Assembly: GCF_901827205.1 (NCBI RefSeq)
Contig: NZ_LR594675.1
Span: 5,388,001 to 5,452,000, forward strand
Direction of reading: 5' to 3'
Source of the DNA: Variovorax sp. PBS-H4
GTDB taxonomy: Bacteria > Pseudomonadota > Gammaproteobacteria > Burkholderiales > Burkholderiaceae_C
DNA length: 64,000 nt
The stretch's first letter is position 1; the number at the start of each line of letters is the position of its first letter. The notes under the pieces are model-generated. The model was not told the origin of the DNA. It saw only the letters and a list, made by a program, of their open reading frames with translations, and did no database searches. The position numbers and the translations under genes are program-made. This document shows positions 1 through 9,055 of the stretch, in pieces.

Positions 1-1464
1 CTGGTGAGCCAGGACTTCGAGAAGCTGCGGCATGTGCTGGGCACGCTGACGCCGGGCCTGGTGTTCGCCGCCGACGCGCAGCGCTTCGAGCGCGCCATCG
101 AGGCGACGGTCACCGCCGATGTCGAGCTGGTGTTCGGCGAGGGCGAGATCAGGGGCCGTTCCGCGACTGCTTTCAAGGAGCTCGCCGCCACCCCGCCCAC
201 GGCCGCCATCGACACGGCCATGCAAGCCACCGGCCCGGACACCATCACCAAGTTCCTCTTCACCTCCGGCTCGACCAAGCTGCCGAAGGCGGTGATCAAC
301 ACGCACCGCATGTGGTGCGCCAACCAGCAGCAGCTGCGCCAGTCGATCCCGGCGCTCGGCGAGGAGCCGCCCGTGCTGGTCGACTGGCTGCCCTGGAACC
401 ACACCTTCGGCGGCAACCACAATGTCGGCATCGTGCTGGACAACGGCGGCACGCTTTACATCGACGACGGCAAGCCCACGCCGACCGGCATGGCCGAGAC
501 GCTGCGCAACCTGCGCGAGGTCGCCCCCACCATCTACTTCAACGTGCCGACCGGTTTCGAGGCGATCGCGCATGCCATGGAAAGCGACGCCGTGCTGCGC
601 CGCAACCTGTTGTCGCGCGTGAAGATGTTCTTCTATTCGGGCGCCGCCCTGGCGCAACCGGTGTGGGACAGCCTGCACCGCACGCAGGAGGCCGAAGTCG
701 GCGAGCGCATCGTGATGGGCACCGGCCTGGGCATGACCGAGTCGGGGCCCTTCGCGCTCTACGTCACCGGGCCAGAGGTCAAGTCGGGCGACCTGGGCCT
801 GCCCGCGCCGGGCATCGAGATCAAGCTCGTCGACACCGACGGCAAGACCGAAGTGCGCTACCGCGGCCCCAACATCACGCCCGGCTACTGGCGCGCGCCC
901 GATGCCACGGCCGAGGCCTTCGACGAGGAGGGCTTCTTCCGGACCGGCGACGCGGTCCAGTGGATCGACGAGAACGACATTCACCGCGGCCTGCGTTTCG
1001 ACGGCCGCATCGCGGAAGATTTCAAGCTGGCCACCGGCACCTTCGTCAGCGTGGGCCCGATGCGCGCCAGGATCATCGCGGCCGGCGCGCCCTACGTGCA
1101 GGATGCGGTGCTGACCGGCCTCAACCTCAAGGAAGTCGGTGCGCTGATCTTCCCGACCCAGAAGCTCCGGCAGCTCGCAGGCCTTGCCGCCGATGCCGGC
1201 ATGCGGGAGGTCGTCGAAAGCGCGCCGGTGCAGGCGCATTTCCAGCGCGTGCTCGACGAACTCGCCCGGACCGCCACCGGCAGCGCCAACCGCATCGCGC
1301 GGCTGCACCTGGAGCACGAGCCGCCCTCGATCGACAAGGGCGAGGTCACCGACAAGGGCTCCATCAACCAACGCGCGGTGCTCAAGCACCGGGCCGGGAC
1401 AGTCGAGGCGCTGCACGCCGACACCCTGCCCTTCACGCTCAAACCCCAAGGAGACAAGGCATGA
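1..1464 (+). CDS. fcs: Feruloyl-CoA synthase-like AMP-forming acyl-CoA ligase (5'-partial)
   Basis: This is the C-terminal 487 codons of an ANL-superfamily ligase; the frame is open to the first base of the window, so the true start lies upstream. It should activate a hydroxycinnamic acid with ATP and CoA in the cytoplasm. The P-loop reads TSGSTKLPKAVINTH, the adenylate motif is GMTESGP, the hinge region has FFRTGDA, and the C-terminal catalytic lysine lies in VTDKGSINQR. The WLPWNHTFGGNHN and FNVPTGFEA segments are typical of feruloyl-CoA synthases rather than fatty-acid ligases. The stop overlaps the next ATG (ATGA), so the SDR is translationally coupled. The exact acid accepted (ferulate, coumarate, caffeate or a saturated analogue) cannot be read from sequence. 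Confidence 0.85.
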   Translation: MVSQDFEKLRHVLGTLTPGLVFAADAQRFERAIEATVTADVELVFGEGEIRGRSATAFKELAATPPTAAIDTAMQATGPDTITKFLFTSGSTKLPKAVINTHRMWCANQQQLRQSIPALGEEPPVLVDWLPWNHTFGGNHNVGIVLDNGGTLYIDDGKPTPTGMAETLRNLREVAPTIYFNVPTGFEAIAHAMESDAVLRRNLLSRVKMFFYSGAALAQPVWDSLHRTQEAEVGERIVMGTGLGMTESGPFALYVTGPEVKSGDLGLPAPGIEIKLVDTDGKTEVRYRGPNITPGYWRAPDATAEAFDEEGFFRTGDAVQWIDENDIHRGLRFDGRIAEDFKLATGTFVSVGPMRARIIAAGAPYVQDAVLTGLNLKEVGALIFPTQKLRQLAGLAADAGMREVVESAPVQAHFQRVLDELARTATGSANRIARLHLEHEPPSIDKGEVTDKGSINQRAVLKHRAGTVEALHADTLPFTLKPQGDKA

Positions 1465-2225
1465 AGATCGAAGGACAGGCCGCGCTGGTCACCGGCGGCG
1501 CTTCGGGCCTCGGCGAGGCGACCGCGCGCGAGCTCGCGCGCCTGGGCGCCAAGGTGGCCGTGCTCGACCGCAACGCCGGCCTCGCGGAGAAAGTGGCGGC
1601 GGAGATCGGCGGTGTCGCATGCCCGTGCGACATCACCGACACCGACAGCGTGAACGCCGCCCTCGACAAGGCCGCCGCCGCGCACGGCCCGGCCCGCATC
1701 CTGATGAACGTGGCCGGCATCGGCAGCGCCAAGCGCATCGTCGGCAAGGACGGCAGCCCCGCGCCGCTGGAAGACTTCGTGCGGGTCGTCAACGTCAACC
1801 TTGTCGGCGCCTACAACATCAGCCGCCTCTACGCGGCGCGCTGCACGAAGCTCGACCCGCTGGAAGGCGGCGAGCGCGGCGTGATGCTGTTCACCGCTTC
1901 GGTCGCGGCCTTCGACGGCCAGGTTGGCCAGCAGGCCTACAGCGCCTCCAAGAGCGGGCTGGTCGGCATGACGCTGCCGATGGCGCGTGACCTCGCGCAG
2001 CACGGCATCCGCGTCTGCACCATCGCGCCGGGCCTGTTCGCGACGCCGCTGCTGCAGGAGCTCCCCGAGCCCGTGCAGCAGTCGCTGGCCGCGTCCATCC
2101 CGTTCCCGCCGCGCCTGGGCAAGCCCTCGGAGTTCGCGGAGCTGGCCTGCCACATCGTCACCAACGGGCACCTCAACGGCGAGGTGATCCGGCTCGACGG
2201 GGCGTTGCGGATGGCGCCGCGCTGA
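1461..2225 (+). CDS. SDR dehydrogenase, 3-hydroxyacyl-CoA dehydrogenase type II (HSD10)-like
   Basis: A 254-residue classical short-chain dehydrogenase. The NAD-binding motif TGGASGLG is near residue 11, NVAGIG marks the central strand, and the active-site Tyr-Lys pair is in YSASKSG. The DKAAAAHGPARILMNVAGIG region and the IAPGLFATPLL tail segment resemble the HSD10/FadB2x group that oxidises 3-hydroxyacyl-CoA with NAD. Its ATG overlaps the ligase stop and an AAGGAG site lies just upstream inside the ligase gene. With the ligase and the acyl-CoA dehydrogenase of the same operon it suggests beta-oxidation of an aryl-propanoid side chain; that pathway role is inference. Confidence 0.8.
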   Translation: MKIEGQAALVTGGASGLGEATARELARLGAKVAVLDRNAGLAEKVAAEIGGVACPCDITDTDSVNAALDKAAAAHGPARILMNVAGIGSAKRIVGKDGSPAPLEDFVRVVNVNLVGAYNISRLYAARCTKLDPLEGGERGVMLFTASVAAFDGQVGQQAYSASKSGLVGMTLPMARDLAQHGIRVCTIAPGLFATPLLQELPEPVQQSLAASIPFPPRLGKPSEFAELACHIVTNGHLNGEVIRLDGALRMAPR

Positions 2226-2277
2226 CGACCGGACATCCGAGCTTCCGAACTTCCGAATTCATCAAGGAGACATCGCC

Positions 2278-3267
2278 ATGCAAAACCGTCGCCATTTCCT
2301 GAACACCCTCGGCAGCGCCGCCGTCCTGGGCGGCCTCGCGCCCCTATCGGCACTGGCCCAGGCGCTGGACCAGGTCAAGATCATGTACGGGTTCCCGGCC
2401 GGCAGCGCCGGCGACAGCGTGGCGCGCCGAGTGGCCGAAAAGCTGGGCGGCACCGCCTACAGCAAGAACCCCGGCTTCGTCGAGAACAAGCCCGGCGCGG
2501 GCGGCCGCATCGCCGTGGAGGCGCTGAAGAGCGCGCCGGCCGACGGCTCGGTCCTCACGCTCGCCCCGGTCTCGGCGCTCTCGGTGTATCCGTACATCTA
2601 CCCCAAGCTCGCCTACAAGCCCGAGGACGTCACGCAGGTATCGATCGGCGCCATCATGTTCCATGGGCTGGCCGTGGGCCCCGCCGTGCCGGCCGAAGTG
2701 AAGACCTTGAAGGACTTCCTGGCCTGGGCCAAGGCCAACCCGGCGCAGGCCAGCTACGGCTCGCCGGGCGCGGGCTCGATGCCGCACCTGCTGGGCGCGC
2801 TGCTGGGCCTGCGCTCGGGCGTTGAACTGAAGCACGTGCCCTACCGCGGCACCGTGCCCAGCATCACCGACCTGGTGGGCGGGCAGATCGCTGCCGCCAT
2901 GAATCCCAGCGGCGACTATCTCCAGTACCTGAAGGCCGGGCGCGTGCGCGTGCTGGCCACCTCCGGCCGCAAGCGCTCGCCCTACCTGCCCGATGTGCCC
3001 ACCTTCACCGAGCTCGGCTATCCCGACGTGACCTCCGAAGAGTGGTTCGGCTTCTACGCCCCCGCCAGGACGCCGCCCGCCGCCATCGCCGCCGCCAATG
3101 CAGCCATCAACGCGGCGCTGAAGGACAAGTCGGTGATCGATGCGCTCGCCCTCGTCGGCCTGGTCGCGAACGGCAGCACGCCGCAGGAGATGGCGGCCGA
3201 CCAGAAGGCGGAGTACGAGCGCTGGGGTCCGCTCGTCAAGCAGATCGGCTTCACGGCGGAGTCATGA
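2278..3267 (+). CDS. Tripartite tricarboxylate transporter (Bug) substrate-binding protein
   Basis: A 329-residue periplasmic receptor. Residues 1-28 form a signal peptide with a twin-arginine-like start (NRRHFLNTLG) and an ALA-Q cleavage site. The mature protein has the family core, with GFPAGSAGDSVARRVAEKL near the N-terminus, ENKPGAGGRIA, YGSPGAGS and the VPTFTELGYPDV signature. No TctA/TctB membrane subunits lie nearby, as is common for Bug proteins, which often work as orphan receptors. It sits between the SDR and an esterase in one operon, so it probably captures a related aromatic acid. A strong AAGGAGA site precedes the ATG. Confidence 0.9.
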   Translation: MQNRRHFLNTLGSAAVLGGLAPLSALAQALDQVKIMYGFPAGSAGDSVARRVAEKLGGTAYSKNPGFVENKPGAGGRIAVEALKSAPADGSVLTLAPVSALSVYPYIYPKLAYKPEDVTQVSIGAIMFHGLAVGPAVPAEVKTLKDFLAWAKANPAQASYGSPGAGSMPHLLGALLGLRSGVELKHVPYRGTVPSITDLVGGQIAAAMNPSGDYLQYLKAGRVRVLATSGRKRSPYLPDVPTFTELGYPDVTSEEWFGFYAPARTPPAAIAAANAAINAALKDKSVIDALALVGLVANGSTPQEMAADQKAEYERWGPLVKQIGFTAES

Positions 3268-4952
3268 GACGCCTGGGCTCGCTGGGTCTCGCAGCGGCGC
3301 TCGCGGCCTGCACCGCCGGCCCCGGCGAACCCATGCCGCAGCTGTCGGCAGCGCAACCCGGTGCGCTGAAGTCCTGCACCGAGCTCGCCAAGGCTGCCTG
3401 GCCAGCCACCGTCTTGACGCGGGTGCTGGAAGTCGCCGCGGGTCCCGTGCCCGTGGGCAACGCCGGCATCCCTGCGCCGGCGCATTGCCTGGTGCAGGGC
3501 CACATGAACGAACGCGTGAGTACCGTCGACGGCCAGCGCTATGCCATCGGTTTCGAGATGCGTCTGCCGAAGGCCTGGAACGGGCGGTTCTTCTACCAGG
3601 CGAATGGCGGTCTGGACGGCGTGGTCGTGCCCGCTGTCGGCGGCATCGGCGGCGGCGGACCTGCGGGCACCGCGTTGCAAATGGGCTTTGCCGTCATCAG
3701 CTCGGACGCCGGCCACGCCGGCTCGATGGGGCCGCGTTTCGGCATCGACCCGCAGGCGCGGCTGGACTATGGCTACAACGCGGTCGCGCAGCTCACGCCC
3801 ATGGCCAGGCACCTGATCACCCAGGCCTATGGCCGCGGCGCGGACCGCTCGTACATCGGCGGTTGCTCCAACGGCGGCCGGCACGCCATGGTGGCGGCCG
3901 CCCGCTCCGCGGCGCAGTACGACGGCATCCTGGCCGGCGACCCTGGCTTCCAGCTTCCGAAGGCCGCGGTCGCACAGCTCTACGGGGCACAGCAGTACGC
4001 CCAAGTCGCGAGCGCCGCCACCCCCGCGGGCCAGCCGGATCTCCAGAGCGCCTTTACCCCGGCGGAGCTGCAGCTGGTAGCCCGCGGCGTACTCGCACGC
4101 TGCGATTCTCTCGATGGGCTGGCCGACGGCATCGTCTCCGACGTGAAGGCTTGCCAGGCGCGGTTCCGGCTCGACGCCGACGTGCCCACCTGCGGCGCCG
4201 CGCGCGACGGCAGCTGCCTCGCACCGGGGCAGAAGACCGCGCTGGCTCACGTGTTCGCCGGTGCGCGCACCCGCAGCGGCCGGGCCATCTACAACAGCTT
4301 TCCTTTCGATCCCGGAATTTCGGGCGCCAACTGGCGCGAATGGAAATTCGCCAGCCCGGCGACGCGTGACGCCGGCGCGGTGGCTTTCATCTTCGCAACG
4401 CCGCCGATGGCCGAGCGCCCGGGTGGCCTGCCCTTCGCGCTGGGCTTCGACATGGACCGAGATGCGCCGCTGATCGAGGCAAGCTCCGGCATCTACCGCG
4501 AATCGGCCATGGCCTTCATGGCACCACCGGACGCCACGAAGCTGGACACGCTGCGTGCGCGAGGCGCCAAGATGATCGTCTACCACGGCACTGGCGACCC
4601 GGTCTTCTCTTCCGACGACACGGCCGCCTGGTACGAGCAGCTGCAGGCGAACCACGGCGGCGACGCTTCATCCTTTGCGCGCTACTTCCCGGTGCCCGGC
4701 ATGAACCATTGCGCAGGGGGACCGGCCACCGACCAGTTCGACATGCTGAGCGCCCTGGTCGACTGGGTCGAGCAGGGCCGGGCGCCGCAGGCCGTCACCG
4801 CCGGCGCCCGCGGCCCTGGCGCCGCCGTCGTCAACACCGAGGTGCCGGTGGAGTGGTCGCCGAGGCGCACCCGGCCGTTGTGCCCGTACCCGCGCGTGGC
4901 GGTCTACACAGGGGGCGACCCCGAAATCGCTTCCAGCTTCGCTTGCCGATGA
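3264..4952 (+). CDS. Tannase/feruloyl esterase-family lipoprotein
   Basis: A 562-residue secreted esterase of the tannase/feruloyl esterase family, which also holds MHETase-type enzymes. The ATG at 3264 overlaps the receptor stop; the signal ends in a lipobox (LAAC near residue 17), so it is probably anchored in the outer membrane or periplasm. The nucleophile is Ser202 in GGCSNGGRH, with Asp445 in HGTGDPVF and His482 in GMNHCAGG as the other triad members. Several Cys pairs fit the disulfide-rich lid. It likely releases a phenolic acid from an ester outside the cytoplasm for uptake and activation by the neighbouring genes. The natural ester is unknown. Confidence 0.85.
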   Translation: MRRLGSLGLAAALAACTAGPGEPMPQLSAAQPGALKSCTELAKAAWPATVLTRVLEVAAGPVPVGNAGIPAPAHCLVQGHMNERVSTVDGQRYAIGFEMRLPKAWNGRFFYQANGGLDGVVVPAVGGIGGGGPAGTALQMGFAVISSDAGHAGSMGPRFGIDPQARLDYGYNAVAQLTPMARHLITQAYGRGADRSYIGGCSNGGRHAMVAAARSAAQYDGILAGDPGFQLPKAAVAQLYGAQQYAQVASAATPAGQPDLQSAFTPAELQLVARGVLARCDSLDGLADGIVSDVKACQARFRLDADVPTCGAARDGSCLAPGQKTALAHVFAGARTRSGRAIYNSFPFDPGISGANWREWKFASPATRDAGAVAFIFATPPMAERPGGLPFALGFDMDRDAPLIEASSGIYRESAMAFMAPPDATKLDTLRARGAKMIVYHGTGDPVFSSDDTAAWYEQLQANHGGDASSFARYFPVPGMNHCAGGPATDQFDMLSALVDWVEQGRAPQAVTAGARGPGAAVVNTEVPVEWSPRRTRPLCPYPRVAVYTGGDPEIASSFACR

Positions 4953-6691
4953 ACTATCAGCCCCGTCCCGACGAACCGCGCTTCTTGCTCGACGCGGTGC
5001 TCGGCGCCGCGCCGCGCCTGCGCGCGCTCGCGCCTTTCGCCGAGTTCGACGATGCGCTCCAGGCGCAGGTGCTCGACGAAGCCGGCAAGTTCGTGGCGGA
5101 AGTGGTCGCGCCGCTGAACCGCATCGGCGACGAGGCGGGCTGCCGCTGGGTCGATGGCGAGGTGCACGCGCCGCCCGGCTTCCGCGAGGCCTATCGGGGA
5201 CTGGTCGACGGTGGCTGGCTCGCGCTGGCCGCCGCACCCGAGCACGGCGGGCAAGGCCTGCCGGCCGTGCTCGAGGCCATCCTCTTCGAATGGCTGAGCG
5301 CGGCCAACCACGGCCTCACGATGGCGCCCGGCCTGCTGCATGGCGCCTACGAATGCATCCGGCACCACGGCAGCGCCGAATTGCAGCAGGCCTACCTGCC
5401 GAAGATCGCCAGCGGCGAATGGCTGGCCACCATGTGCCTCACCGAAGCCCATGCCGGCAGCGACCTGGGCCAGGTGCGCACGCGGGCCCTGCAGCAGCCC
5501 GACGGCAGCCTGCGGGTCAGCGGCAGCAAGATCTTCATTTCCGGCGGCGAGCACGACCTGACGCCGAACATCGTGCACCTGGTGCTGTGCCGGCTGCCCG
5601 ACGCGCCGGCCGGGCCCAAGGGCCTGTCGCTGGCCCTGGTGCCCAAGCTGCTGCCGGATGGCGCGCGCAACCCGGTGCACTGCGAGCGCATCGAGGAAAA
5701 GATGGGCCTTCATGGCAGCCCCACCTGCGCCATGCGCTTCGACGAGGCGACCGGCTGGCTGATCGGCGAGCCGAACCGCGGCCTGGCCGCGATGTTCGTG
5801 ATGATGAATGCGGCACGCCTGCACGTGGCGCTGCAGGGCATCGGCCTGCTCGACGCGGCCTGGCAGAAGGCCGATGCCTATGCCCGCGAGCGGCGCCAGA
5901 TGCGCGCGCCGGGCCCGGCGCCGGCCAGCCGCGGCGCCGAGGCGGCCGACCTGATCGTGGAGCATCCGGCCGTCCGCCGCATCCTCGAGACGCAGCGCGC
6001 CTGGATCGACGGCGCACGCCTGCTCGCCTATCGCAGCGCGCTGCAGCTGGACATCGCGCGCCACGATGCCGACCCCGCGCGCCGCGAGCGCGCCGAACGC
6101 TGGTGCGCGCTGATCACGCCGGTGCTGAAGGCCGCCTGCACGCAGCAGGCATTCGAGGGCGCGAGCGCCTGCCTGCAGGTCTTCGGCGGCCACGGCTATG
6201 TGCGCGAATGGGGCATCGAGCAGGTGGTGCGCGATGCCCGCGTGACCATGATTTACGAAGGCACCAACGAGATCCAGGCCATCGACCTGGTGGTGCGCAA
6301 GCTCTTGCCGGACGGCGGCACGGGCATGGCCAACTTGCTGATCGAGCTGCGCGACGAGCTCGATGCCGCCCGCGAGTTCGACGCCGAGGTGCAACGCCGC
6401 TTTGCGCAACTGCGCTACCTCGGCACCACGATCGCCCTGGCAGCCCAGCGCGACCCGGCCCTGCCCCACGAGGTGGCCGACGACTACCTGCGGGTGGTGG
6501 CGCTGTCCCTGCTGGCCTGGGCCTGGGCGCGCATTGGGCATGCCGCGCCCGAAACGCCGCGCTGGACGGCGCCCGCCGCCGCCTTCCGCCGATTCGTGCT
6601 GCCGGAGTTCGACATGCGGCTCGGCATGGTCAAGCGCGCCTGCGAGGCGGTCATCTCGCCGGGCGCCGCCGCATCAGGGGCACGCCCCTAG
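4949..6691 (+). CDS. Acyl-CoA dehydrogenase
   Basis: A 580-residue FAD acyl-CoA dehydrogenase of the long form seen in DmdC/AcdB-type enzymes, with an extra C-terminal helical extension beyond the usual 380 residues. The middle-domain motif is CLTEAHAGSDLG, the FAD/ETF region includes LQVFGGHGYVREWGIEQ, and the catalytic glutamate lies in MIYEGTNEIQAIDLV. The ATG at 4949 overlaps the esterase stop (ATGA), so it belongs to the same operon. It probably introduces the 2,3-double bond into an arylpropanoyl- or fatty acyl-CoA before hydration and oxidation by the upstream SDR. Substrate class is inferred from context only. Confidence 0.88.
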   Translation: MNYQPRPDEPRFLLDAVLGAAPRLRALAPFAEFDDALQAQVLDEAGKFVAEVVAPLNRIGDEAGCRWVDGEVHAPPGFREAYRGLVDGGWLALAAAPEHGGQGLPAVLEAILFEWLSAANHGLTMAPGLLHGAYECIRHHGSAELQQAYLPKIASGEWLATMCLTEAHAGSDLGQVRTRALQQPDGSLRVSGSKIFISGGEHDLTPNIVHLVLCRLPDAPAGPKGLSLALVPKLLPDGARNPVHCERIEEKMGLHGSPTCAMRFDEATGWLIGEPNRGLAAMFVMMNAARLHVALQGIGLLDAAWQKADAYARERRQMRAPGPAPASRGAEAADLIVEHPAVRRILETQRAWIDGARLLAYRSALQLDIARHDADPARRERAERWCALITPVLKAACTQQAFEGASACLQVFGGHGYVREWGIEQVVRDARVTMIYEGTNEIQAIDLVVRKLLPDGGTGMANLLIELRDELDAAREFDAEVQRRFAQLRYLGTTIALAAQRDPALPHEVADDYLRVVALSLLAWAWARIGHAAPETPRWTAPAAAFRRFVLPEFDMRLGMVKRACEAVISPGAAASGARP

Positions 6692-6725
6692 GCCTGTGCT
6701 GCGCAAAGGCAGTTACCCTCGGCCC

Positions 6726-7211
6726 ATGCCTGTCCAGCGCAAGAAAGCCGCCATTACCGCAGCCTCCGCCCAGCCGTCGCGGCCGGACCGGCTCGACACC
6801 CGCGTGCTCGAAGCCCTGGTGGGCTACAACGCGCGCCGGGCGTGGTTGGTCGTGAGCACCTTGTTTTCGGAGCGCATGGCCGCCTATGGGCTGAAGCAGG
6901 TGGACTTCTCGGTGCTTTCGCTGCTCGCACACAACCCCGGTGCCACCTCGCGGCAGCTTTGCGCCACGCTGGACATCCTGCCGCCCAACCTGGTCAGCCT
7001 GATCTCCGCCATGGACAGCCGTGGCCTGATCGAACGCCGCCCCCACCCTTACGATGGCCGGGCCATCGGGCTGTACCTGACGCCGGCGGGCGAGTCGCTG
7101 GTGCGCGATGCCGAACGCACGGTGGTGGAGCTCGAAACGGAAGCCAGCGCCAAACTCACGACGCGCGAGCGCGAGACGCTGATTCGCCTGCTCCAGAAGA
7201 TCTATCACTGA
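6726..7211 (+). CDS. MarR-family transcriptional regulator
   Basis: A 161-residue winged-helix regulator. The HTH lies around residues 74-106 (ATSRQLCATLDILPPNLVSL), followed by the wing RRPHPYDGRAIGLYLT and a C-terminal dimerisation helix. The ATG at 6726 is the only sensible start; it is 34 bases downstream of the acyl-CoA dehydrogenase in the same direction. MarR proteins of hydroxycinnamate operons respond to the CoA thioester and repress the catabolic genes; that this one controls the genes just upstream is inference. The operon promoter lies outside the window, so no operator can be checked. Confidence 0.88.
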   Translation: MPVQRKKAAITAASAQPSRPDRLDTRVLEALVGYNARRAWLVVSTLFSERMAAYGLKQVDFSVLSLLAHNPGATSRQLCATLDILPPNLVSLISAMDSRGLIERRPHPYDGRAIGLYLTPAGESLVRDAERTVVELETEASAKLTTRERETLIRLLQKIYH

Positions 7212-7239
7212 GGGGGGCCGCGGCGCAGAGCCGGGAACG

Positions 7240-7608
7240 TCAGAAACGCTCGGTCAGCACCAGCACCCGGTGCGCCGCGCCGGCGACCAAGTCCGGGTTT
7301 GGATAGTAGAGCTCGCCGTCGATCTCGTTACGGGAGAAAGCCTGGCGCGCCTCGAAGTAGCCCGCGCGTGCGGCCTCGAACCCCTGCCGCCGCCATGAGG
7401 GCTGTGCAGCCTCCAGGCGGGCCCAGTGCTCGGGGCCGAGCGTCGGGCACAGCGGCACGGGGTCGGCCCGTTCGCGCAGCAGCAGCTCGCGCGCCTCGCG
7501 GGTGACCGGGTCGAACGCCATGGCCTTCTCGCGCCAGCGGGCGAGCACGTTGGAAAGAAGGGTTGCCAGCAAAAGGCTGGCCAGGGAGAGCGGAATCGCG
7601 AAATCCAT
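7240..7608 (-). CDS. Hypothetical small protein with one N-terminal membrane segment
   Basis: A 122-residue protein that I do not recognise. Residues 3-23 (IPLSLASLLLATLLSNVLA) form one hydrophobic helix followed by RWREK, which predicts an N-terminal anchor. The rest is soluble, charged and Trp/Tyr-containing, ending with a hydrophobic strand (HRVLVLTERF). It lies 29 bases downstream of another small gene on the same strand and converges with the MarR gene. No catalytic motif is visible. The coding call rests on length, the sensible membrane-anchor architecture and pairing with its neighbour. Confidence 0.55.
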   Translation of the reverse strand: MDFAIPLSLASLLLATLLSNVLARWREKAMAFDPVTREARELLLRERADPVPLCPTLGPEHWARLEAAQPSWRRQGFEAARAGYFEARQAFSRNEIDGELYYPNPDLVAGAAHRVLVLTERF

Positions 7609-7637
7609 CGGCGGTCAGGAAAAGCCTTTCAGCCGAA

Positions 7638-7856
7638 TCACCAGAATTTCCACCAGGGCGCCGAGGCGGAGGAACGCGCCGGAGGCAGGGGCTGCAAGCC
7701 CGAATCGCGAATGCGGCGGCGCTGCTCGGCCTCCAGCGCCTGCGCCATGCGGTGCGCCAGTTGGTCTCCCTGCATGGCGCGAATTCGCCACTCGGCGGCC
7801 AAGCTCTGCAGCTCGGAATCCTCGAGCTTGGCGGGCGCGGTCGTCGATTCGGACAT
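7638..7856 (-). CDS. Hypothetical small soluble protein (72 aa)
   Basis: A short gene starting at the ATG at 7856 (protein begins MSESTTAPAKLEDSEL). An upstream in-frame ATG at 7892 would add 12 residues, but the Ser/Thr-rich start looks more natural. The protein is helical and charged (EWRIRAMQGDQLAHRMAQAL) and ends in a Trp-rich tail, PWWKFW. No function can be given. It is the first gene of a two-gene leftward unit with the membrane-anchored protein at 7240 and is divergent from the ornithine cyclodeaminase-family gene. Confidence 0.5.
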   Translation of the reverse strand: MSESTTAPAKLEDSELQSLAAEWRIRAMQGDQLAHRMAQALEAEQRRRIRDSGLQPLPPARSSASAPWWKFW

Positions 7857-8016
7857 ACGTGAAATTTTGCACACCCGACGGCCGCCCGGCAATCGTAGAG
7901 CTTTGCATTACATGGCCGTTAAGGCCTATATCGGACGGCCGCCACGCCGCCAGGAATTCGTGCCAGCCCAGCTTAGGCGAGTGGTACCGTCGTCAGCCTC
8001 GGAGACCCGCCACGCC

Positions 8017-8949
8017 ATGAAGCATTTCGACGCCGATGCAACCCGGTCAGCCCTGGAGTTCGCTCGCCTGATTCCCGCACTGCGCACGGCTTTCGCAGGT
8101 GCGGCCTCGGTCCCCGCTCGCCATGTGCACACCGTCGGGGCCGGCACCGATCGCGGCACGGTGCTGATCATGCCGGCGTGGAGCGAGGCGGGCTATCTCG
8201 GCATCAAGACCATCAACATCTTTCCCGGCAACGGCGCGCGCGGGTTGCCCGGGCTGCACGCCACCTATGTGCTCTACGACGCACACACCGGCGTGCCCCT
8301 GGCGATGATGGATGGCAACGAGATCACCGCGCACCGGACGGCGGCGGCCTCAGCGTTGGGCGCATCCTTCCTTTCGCGCAAGGACGCGCGACGGCTGCTG
8401 GTGCTGGGCACCGGCCGCGTCGCGCGCCTGCTGCCGGGCGCGCATGCGACCGTGCGCGCGATCGACGAGATCCAGGTGTGGAACCACCGCGCGGACGGCG
8501 CCCAAGCCCTGGCAGCCCAATGGCGCAGCGAAGGCTGGAATGCGCAGCCCGCAGCCGACCTGGAAGCCGCGGTGCGCGCCGCCGATATCGTGAGCTGCGC
8601 CACCCTCGCGACTTCGCCGCTGGTCAAGGGAGAATGGCTCGCGCCGGGCTCGCACCTGGACCTGATCGGCAGCTTCACGCCGCAGATGCGAGAGGCCGAC
8701 CCGGCCTGCTTTGCCGGCGCACGGACCTTCGTCGATACGGATGAGGCCTTGTCGAAGGCCGGCGACCTGCTCGACGCGATGGCCGCCGGCACCCTCGCCC
8801 GCGAGGCGGTACAGGCCACGCTGGCCGACCTGTGCAAGGGCACGCGTCCGGGGCGCGCGAACAGCGCTGAGCGGACGGTCTTCAAGGCTGTCGGCAGTGC
8901 GCTCGAAGATCTCGCGGCCGCCACGCTGGTGCTGCAGGCCGCGCGCTAG
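8017..8949 (+). CDS. Ornithine cyclodeaminase/mu-crystallin-family oxidoreductase
   Basis: A 310-residue NAD(P)-binding protein. Visible family features are the N-terminal substrate region with TINIFPGN and GLHATYVLYDAHTGVPLAMM, the Rossmann motif LVLGTGRVARLL near residue 130, and ADIVSCATLATSPLV followed by HLDLIGSFTPQMREAD. Members either cyclise ornithine to proline or reduce cyclic imino acids such as delta-1-pyrroline-2-carboxylate and delta-1-piperideine-2-carboxylate. It stands alone between small unknown genes and the end of the pyridine operon. A role in handling a ring-derived imine is possible but not supported by linkage. Confidence 0.8.
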   Translation: MKHFDADATRSALEFARLIPALRTAFAGAASVPARHVHTVGAGTDRGTVLIMPAWSEAGYLGIKTINIFPGNGARGLPGLHATYVLYDAHTGVPLAMMDGNEITAHRTAAASALGASFLSRKDARRLLVLGTGRVARLLPGAHATVRAIDEIQVWNHRADGAQALAAQWRSEGWNAQPAADLEAAVRAADIVSCATLATSPLVKGEWLAPGSHLDLIGSFTPQMREADPACFAGARTFVDTDEALSKAGDLLDAMAAGTLAREAVQATLADLCKGTRPGRANSAERTVFKAVGSALEDLAAATLVLQAAR

Positions 8950-9055
8950 CAGGCTGTCTTCCTCGGAACGACTGCTGCAGACGCTACGAACCGAGCCCTC
9001 TTCCCCATCGAAGACACGCCGCAAGGCGTCGTCCTTCAGCGAGCACCCTGCCCGC

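Noticed and set aside
3054..4655. Long antisense open frame (about 530 codons) opposite the esterase gene
   Set aside because: It is a mirror of the high-GC third-position bias of the real gene; the predicted protein is Arg/His/Gly-rich and matches no family. The same applies to long antisense frames at 4904-6541, 41000-42660 and 56564-58516.
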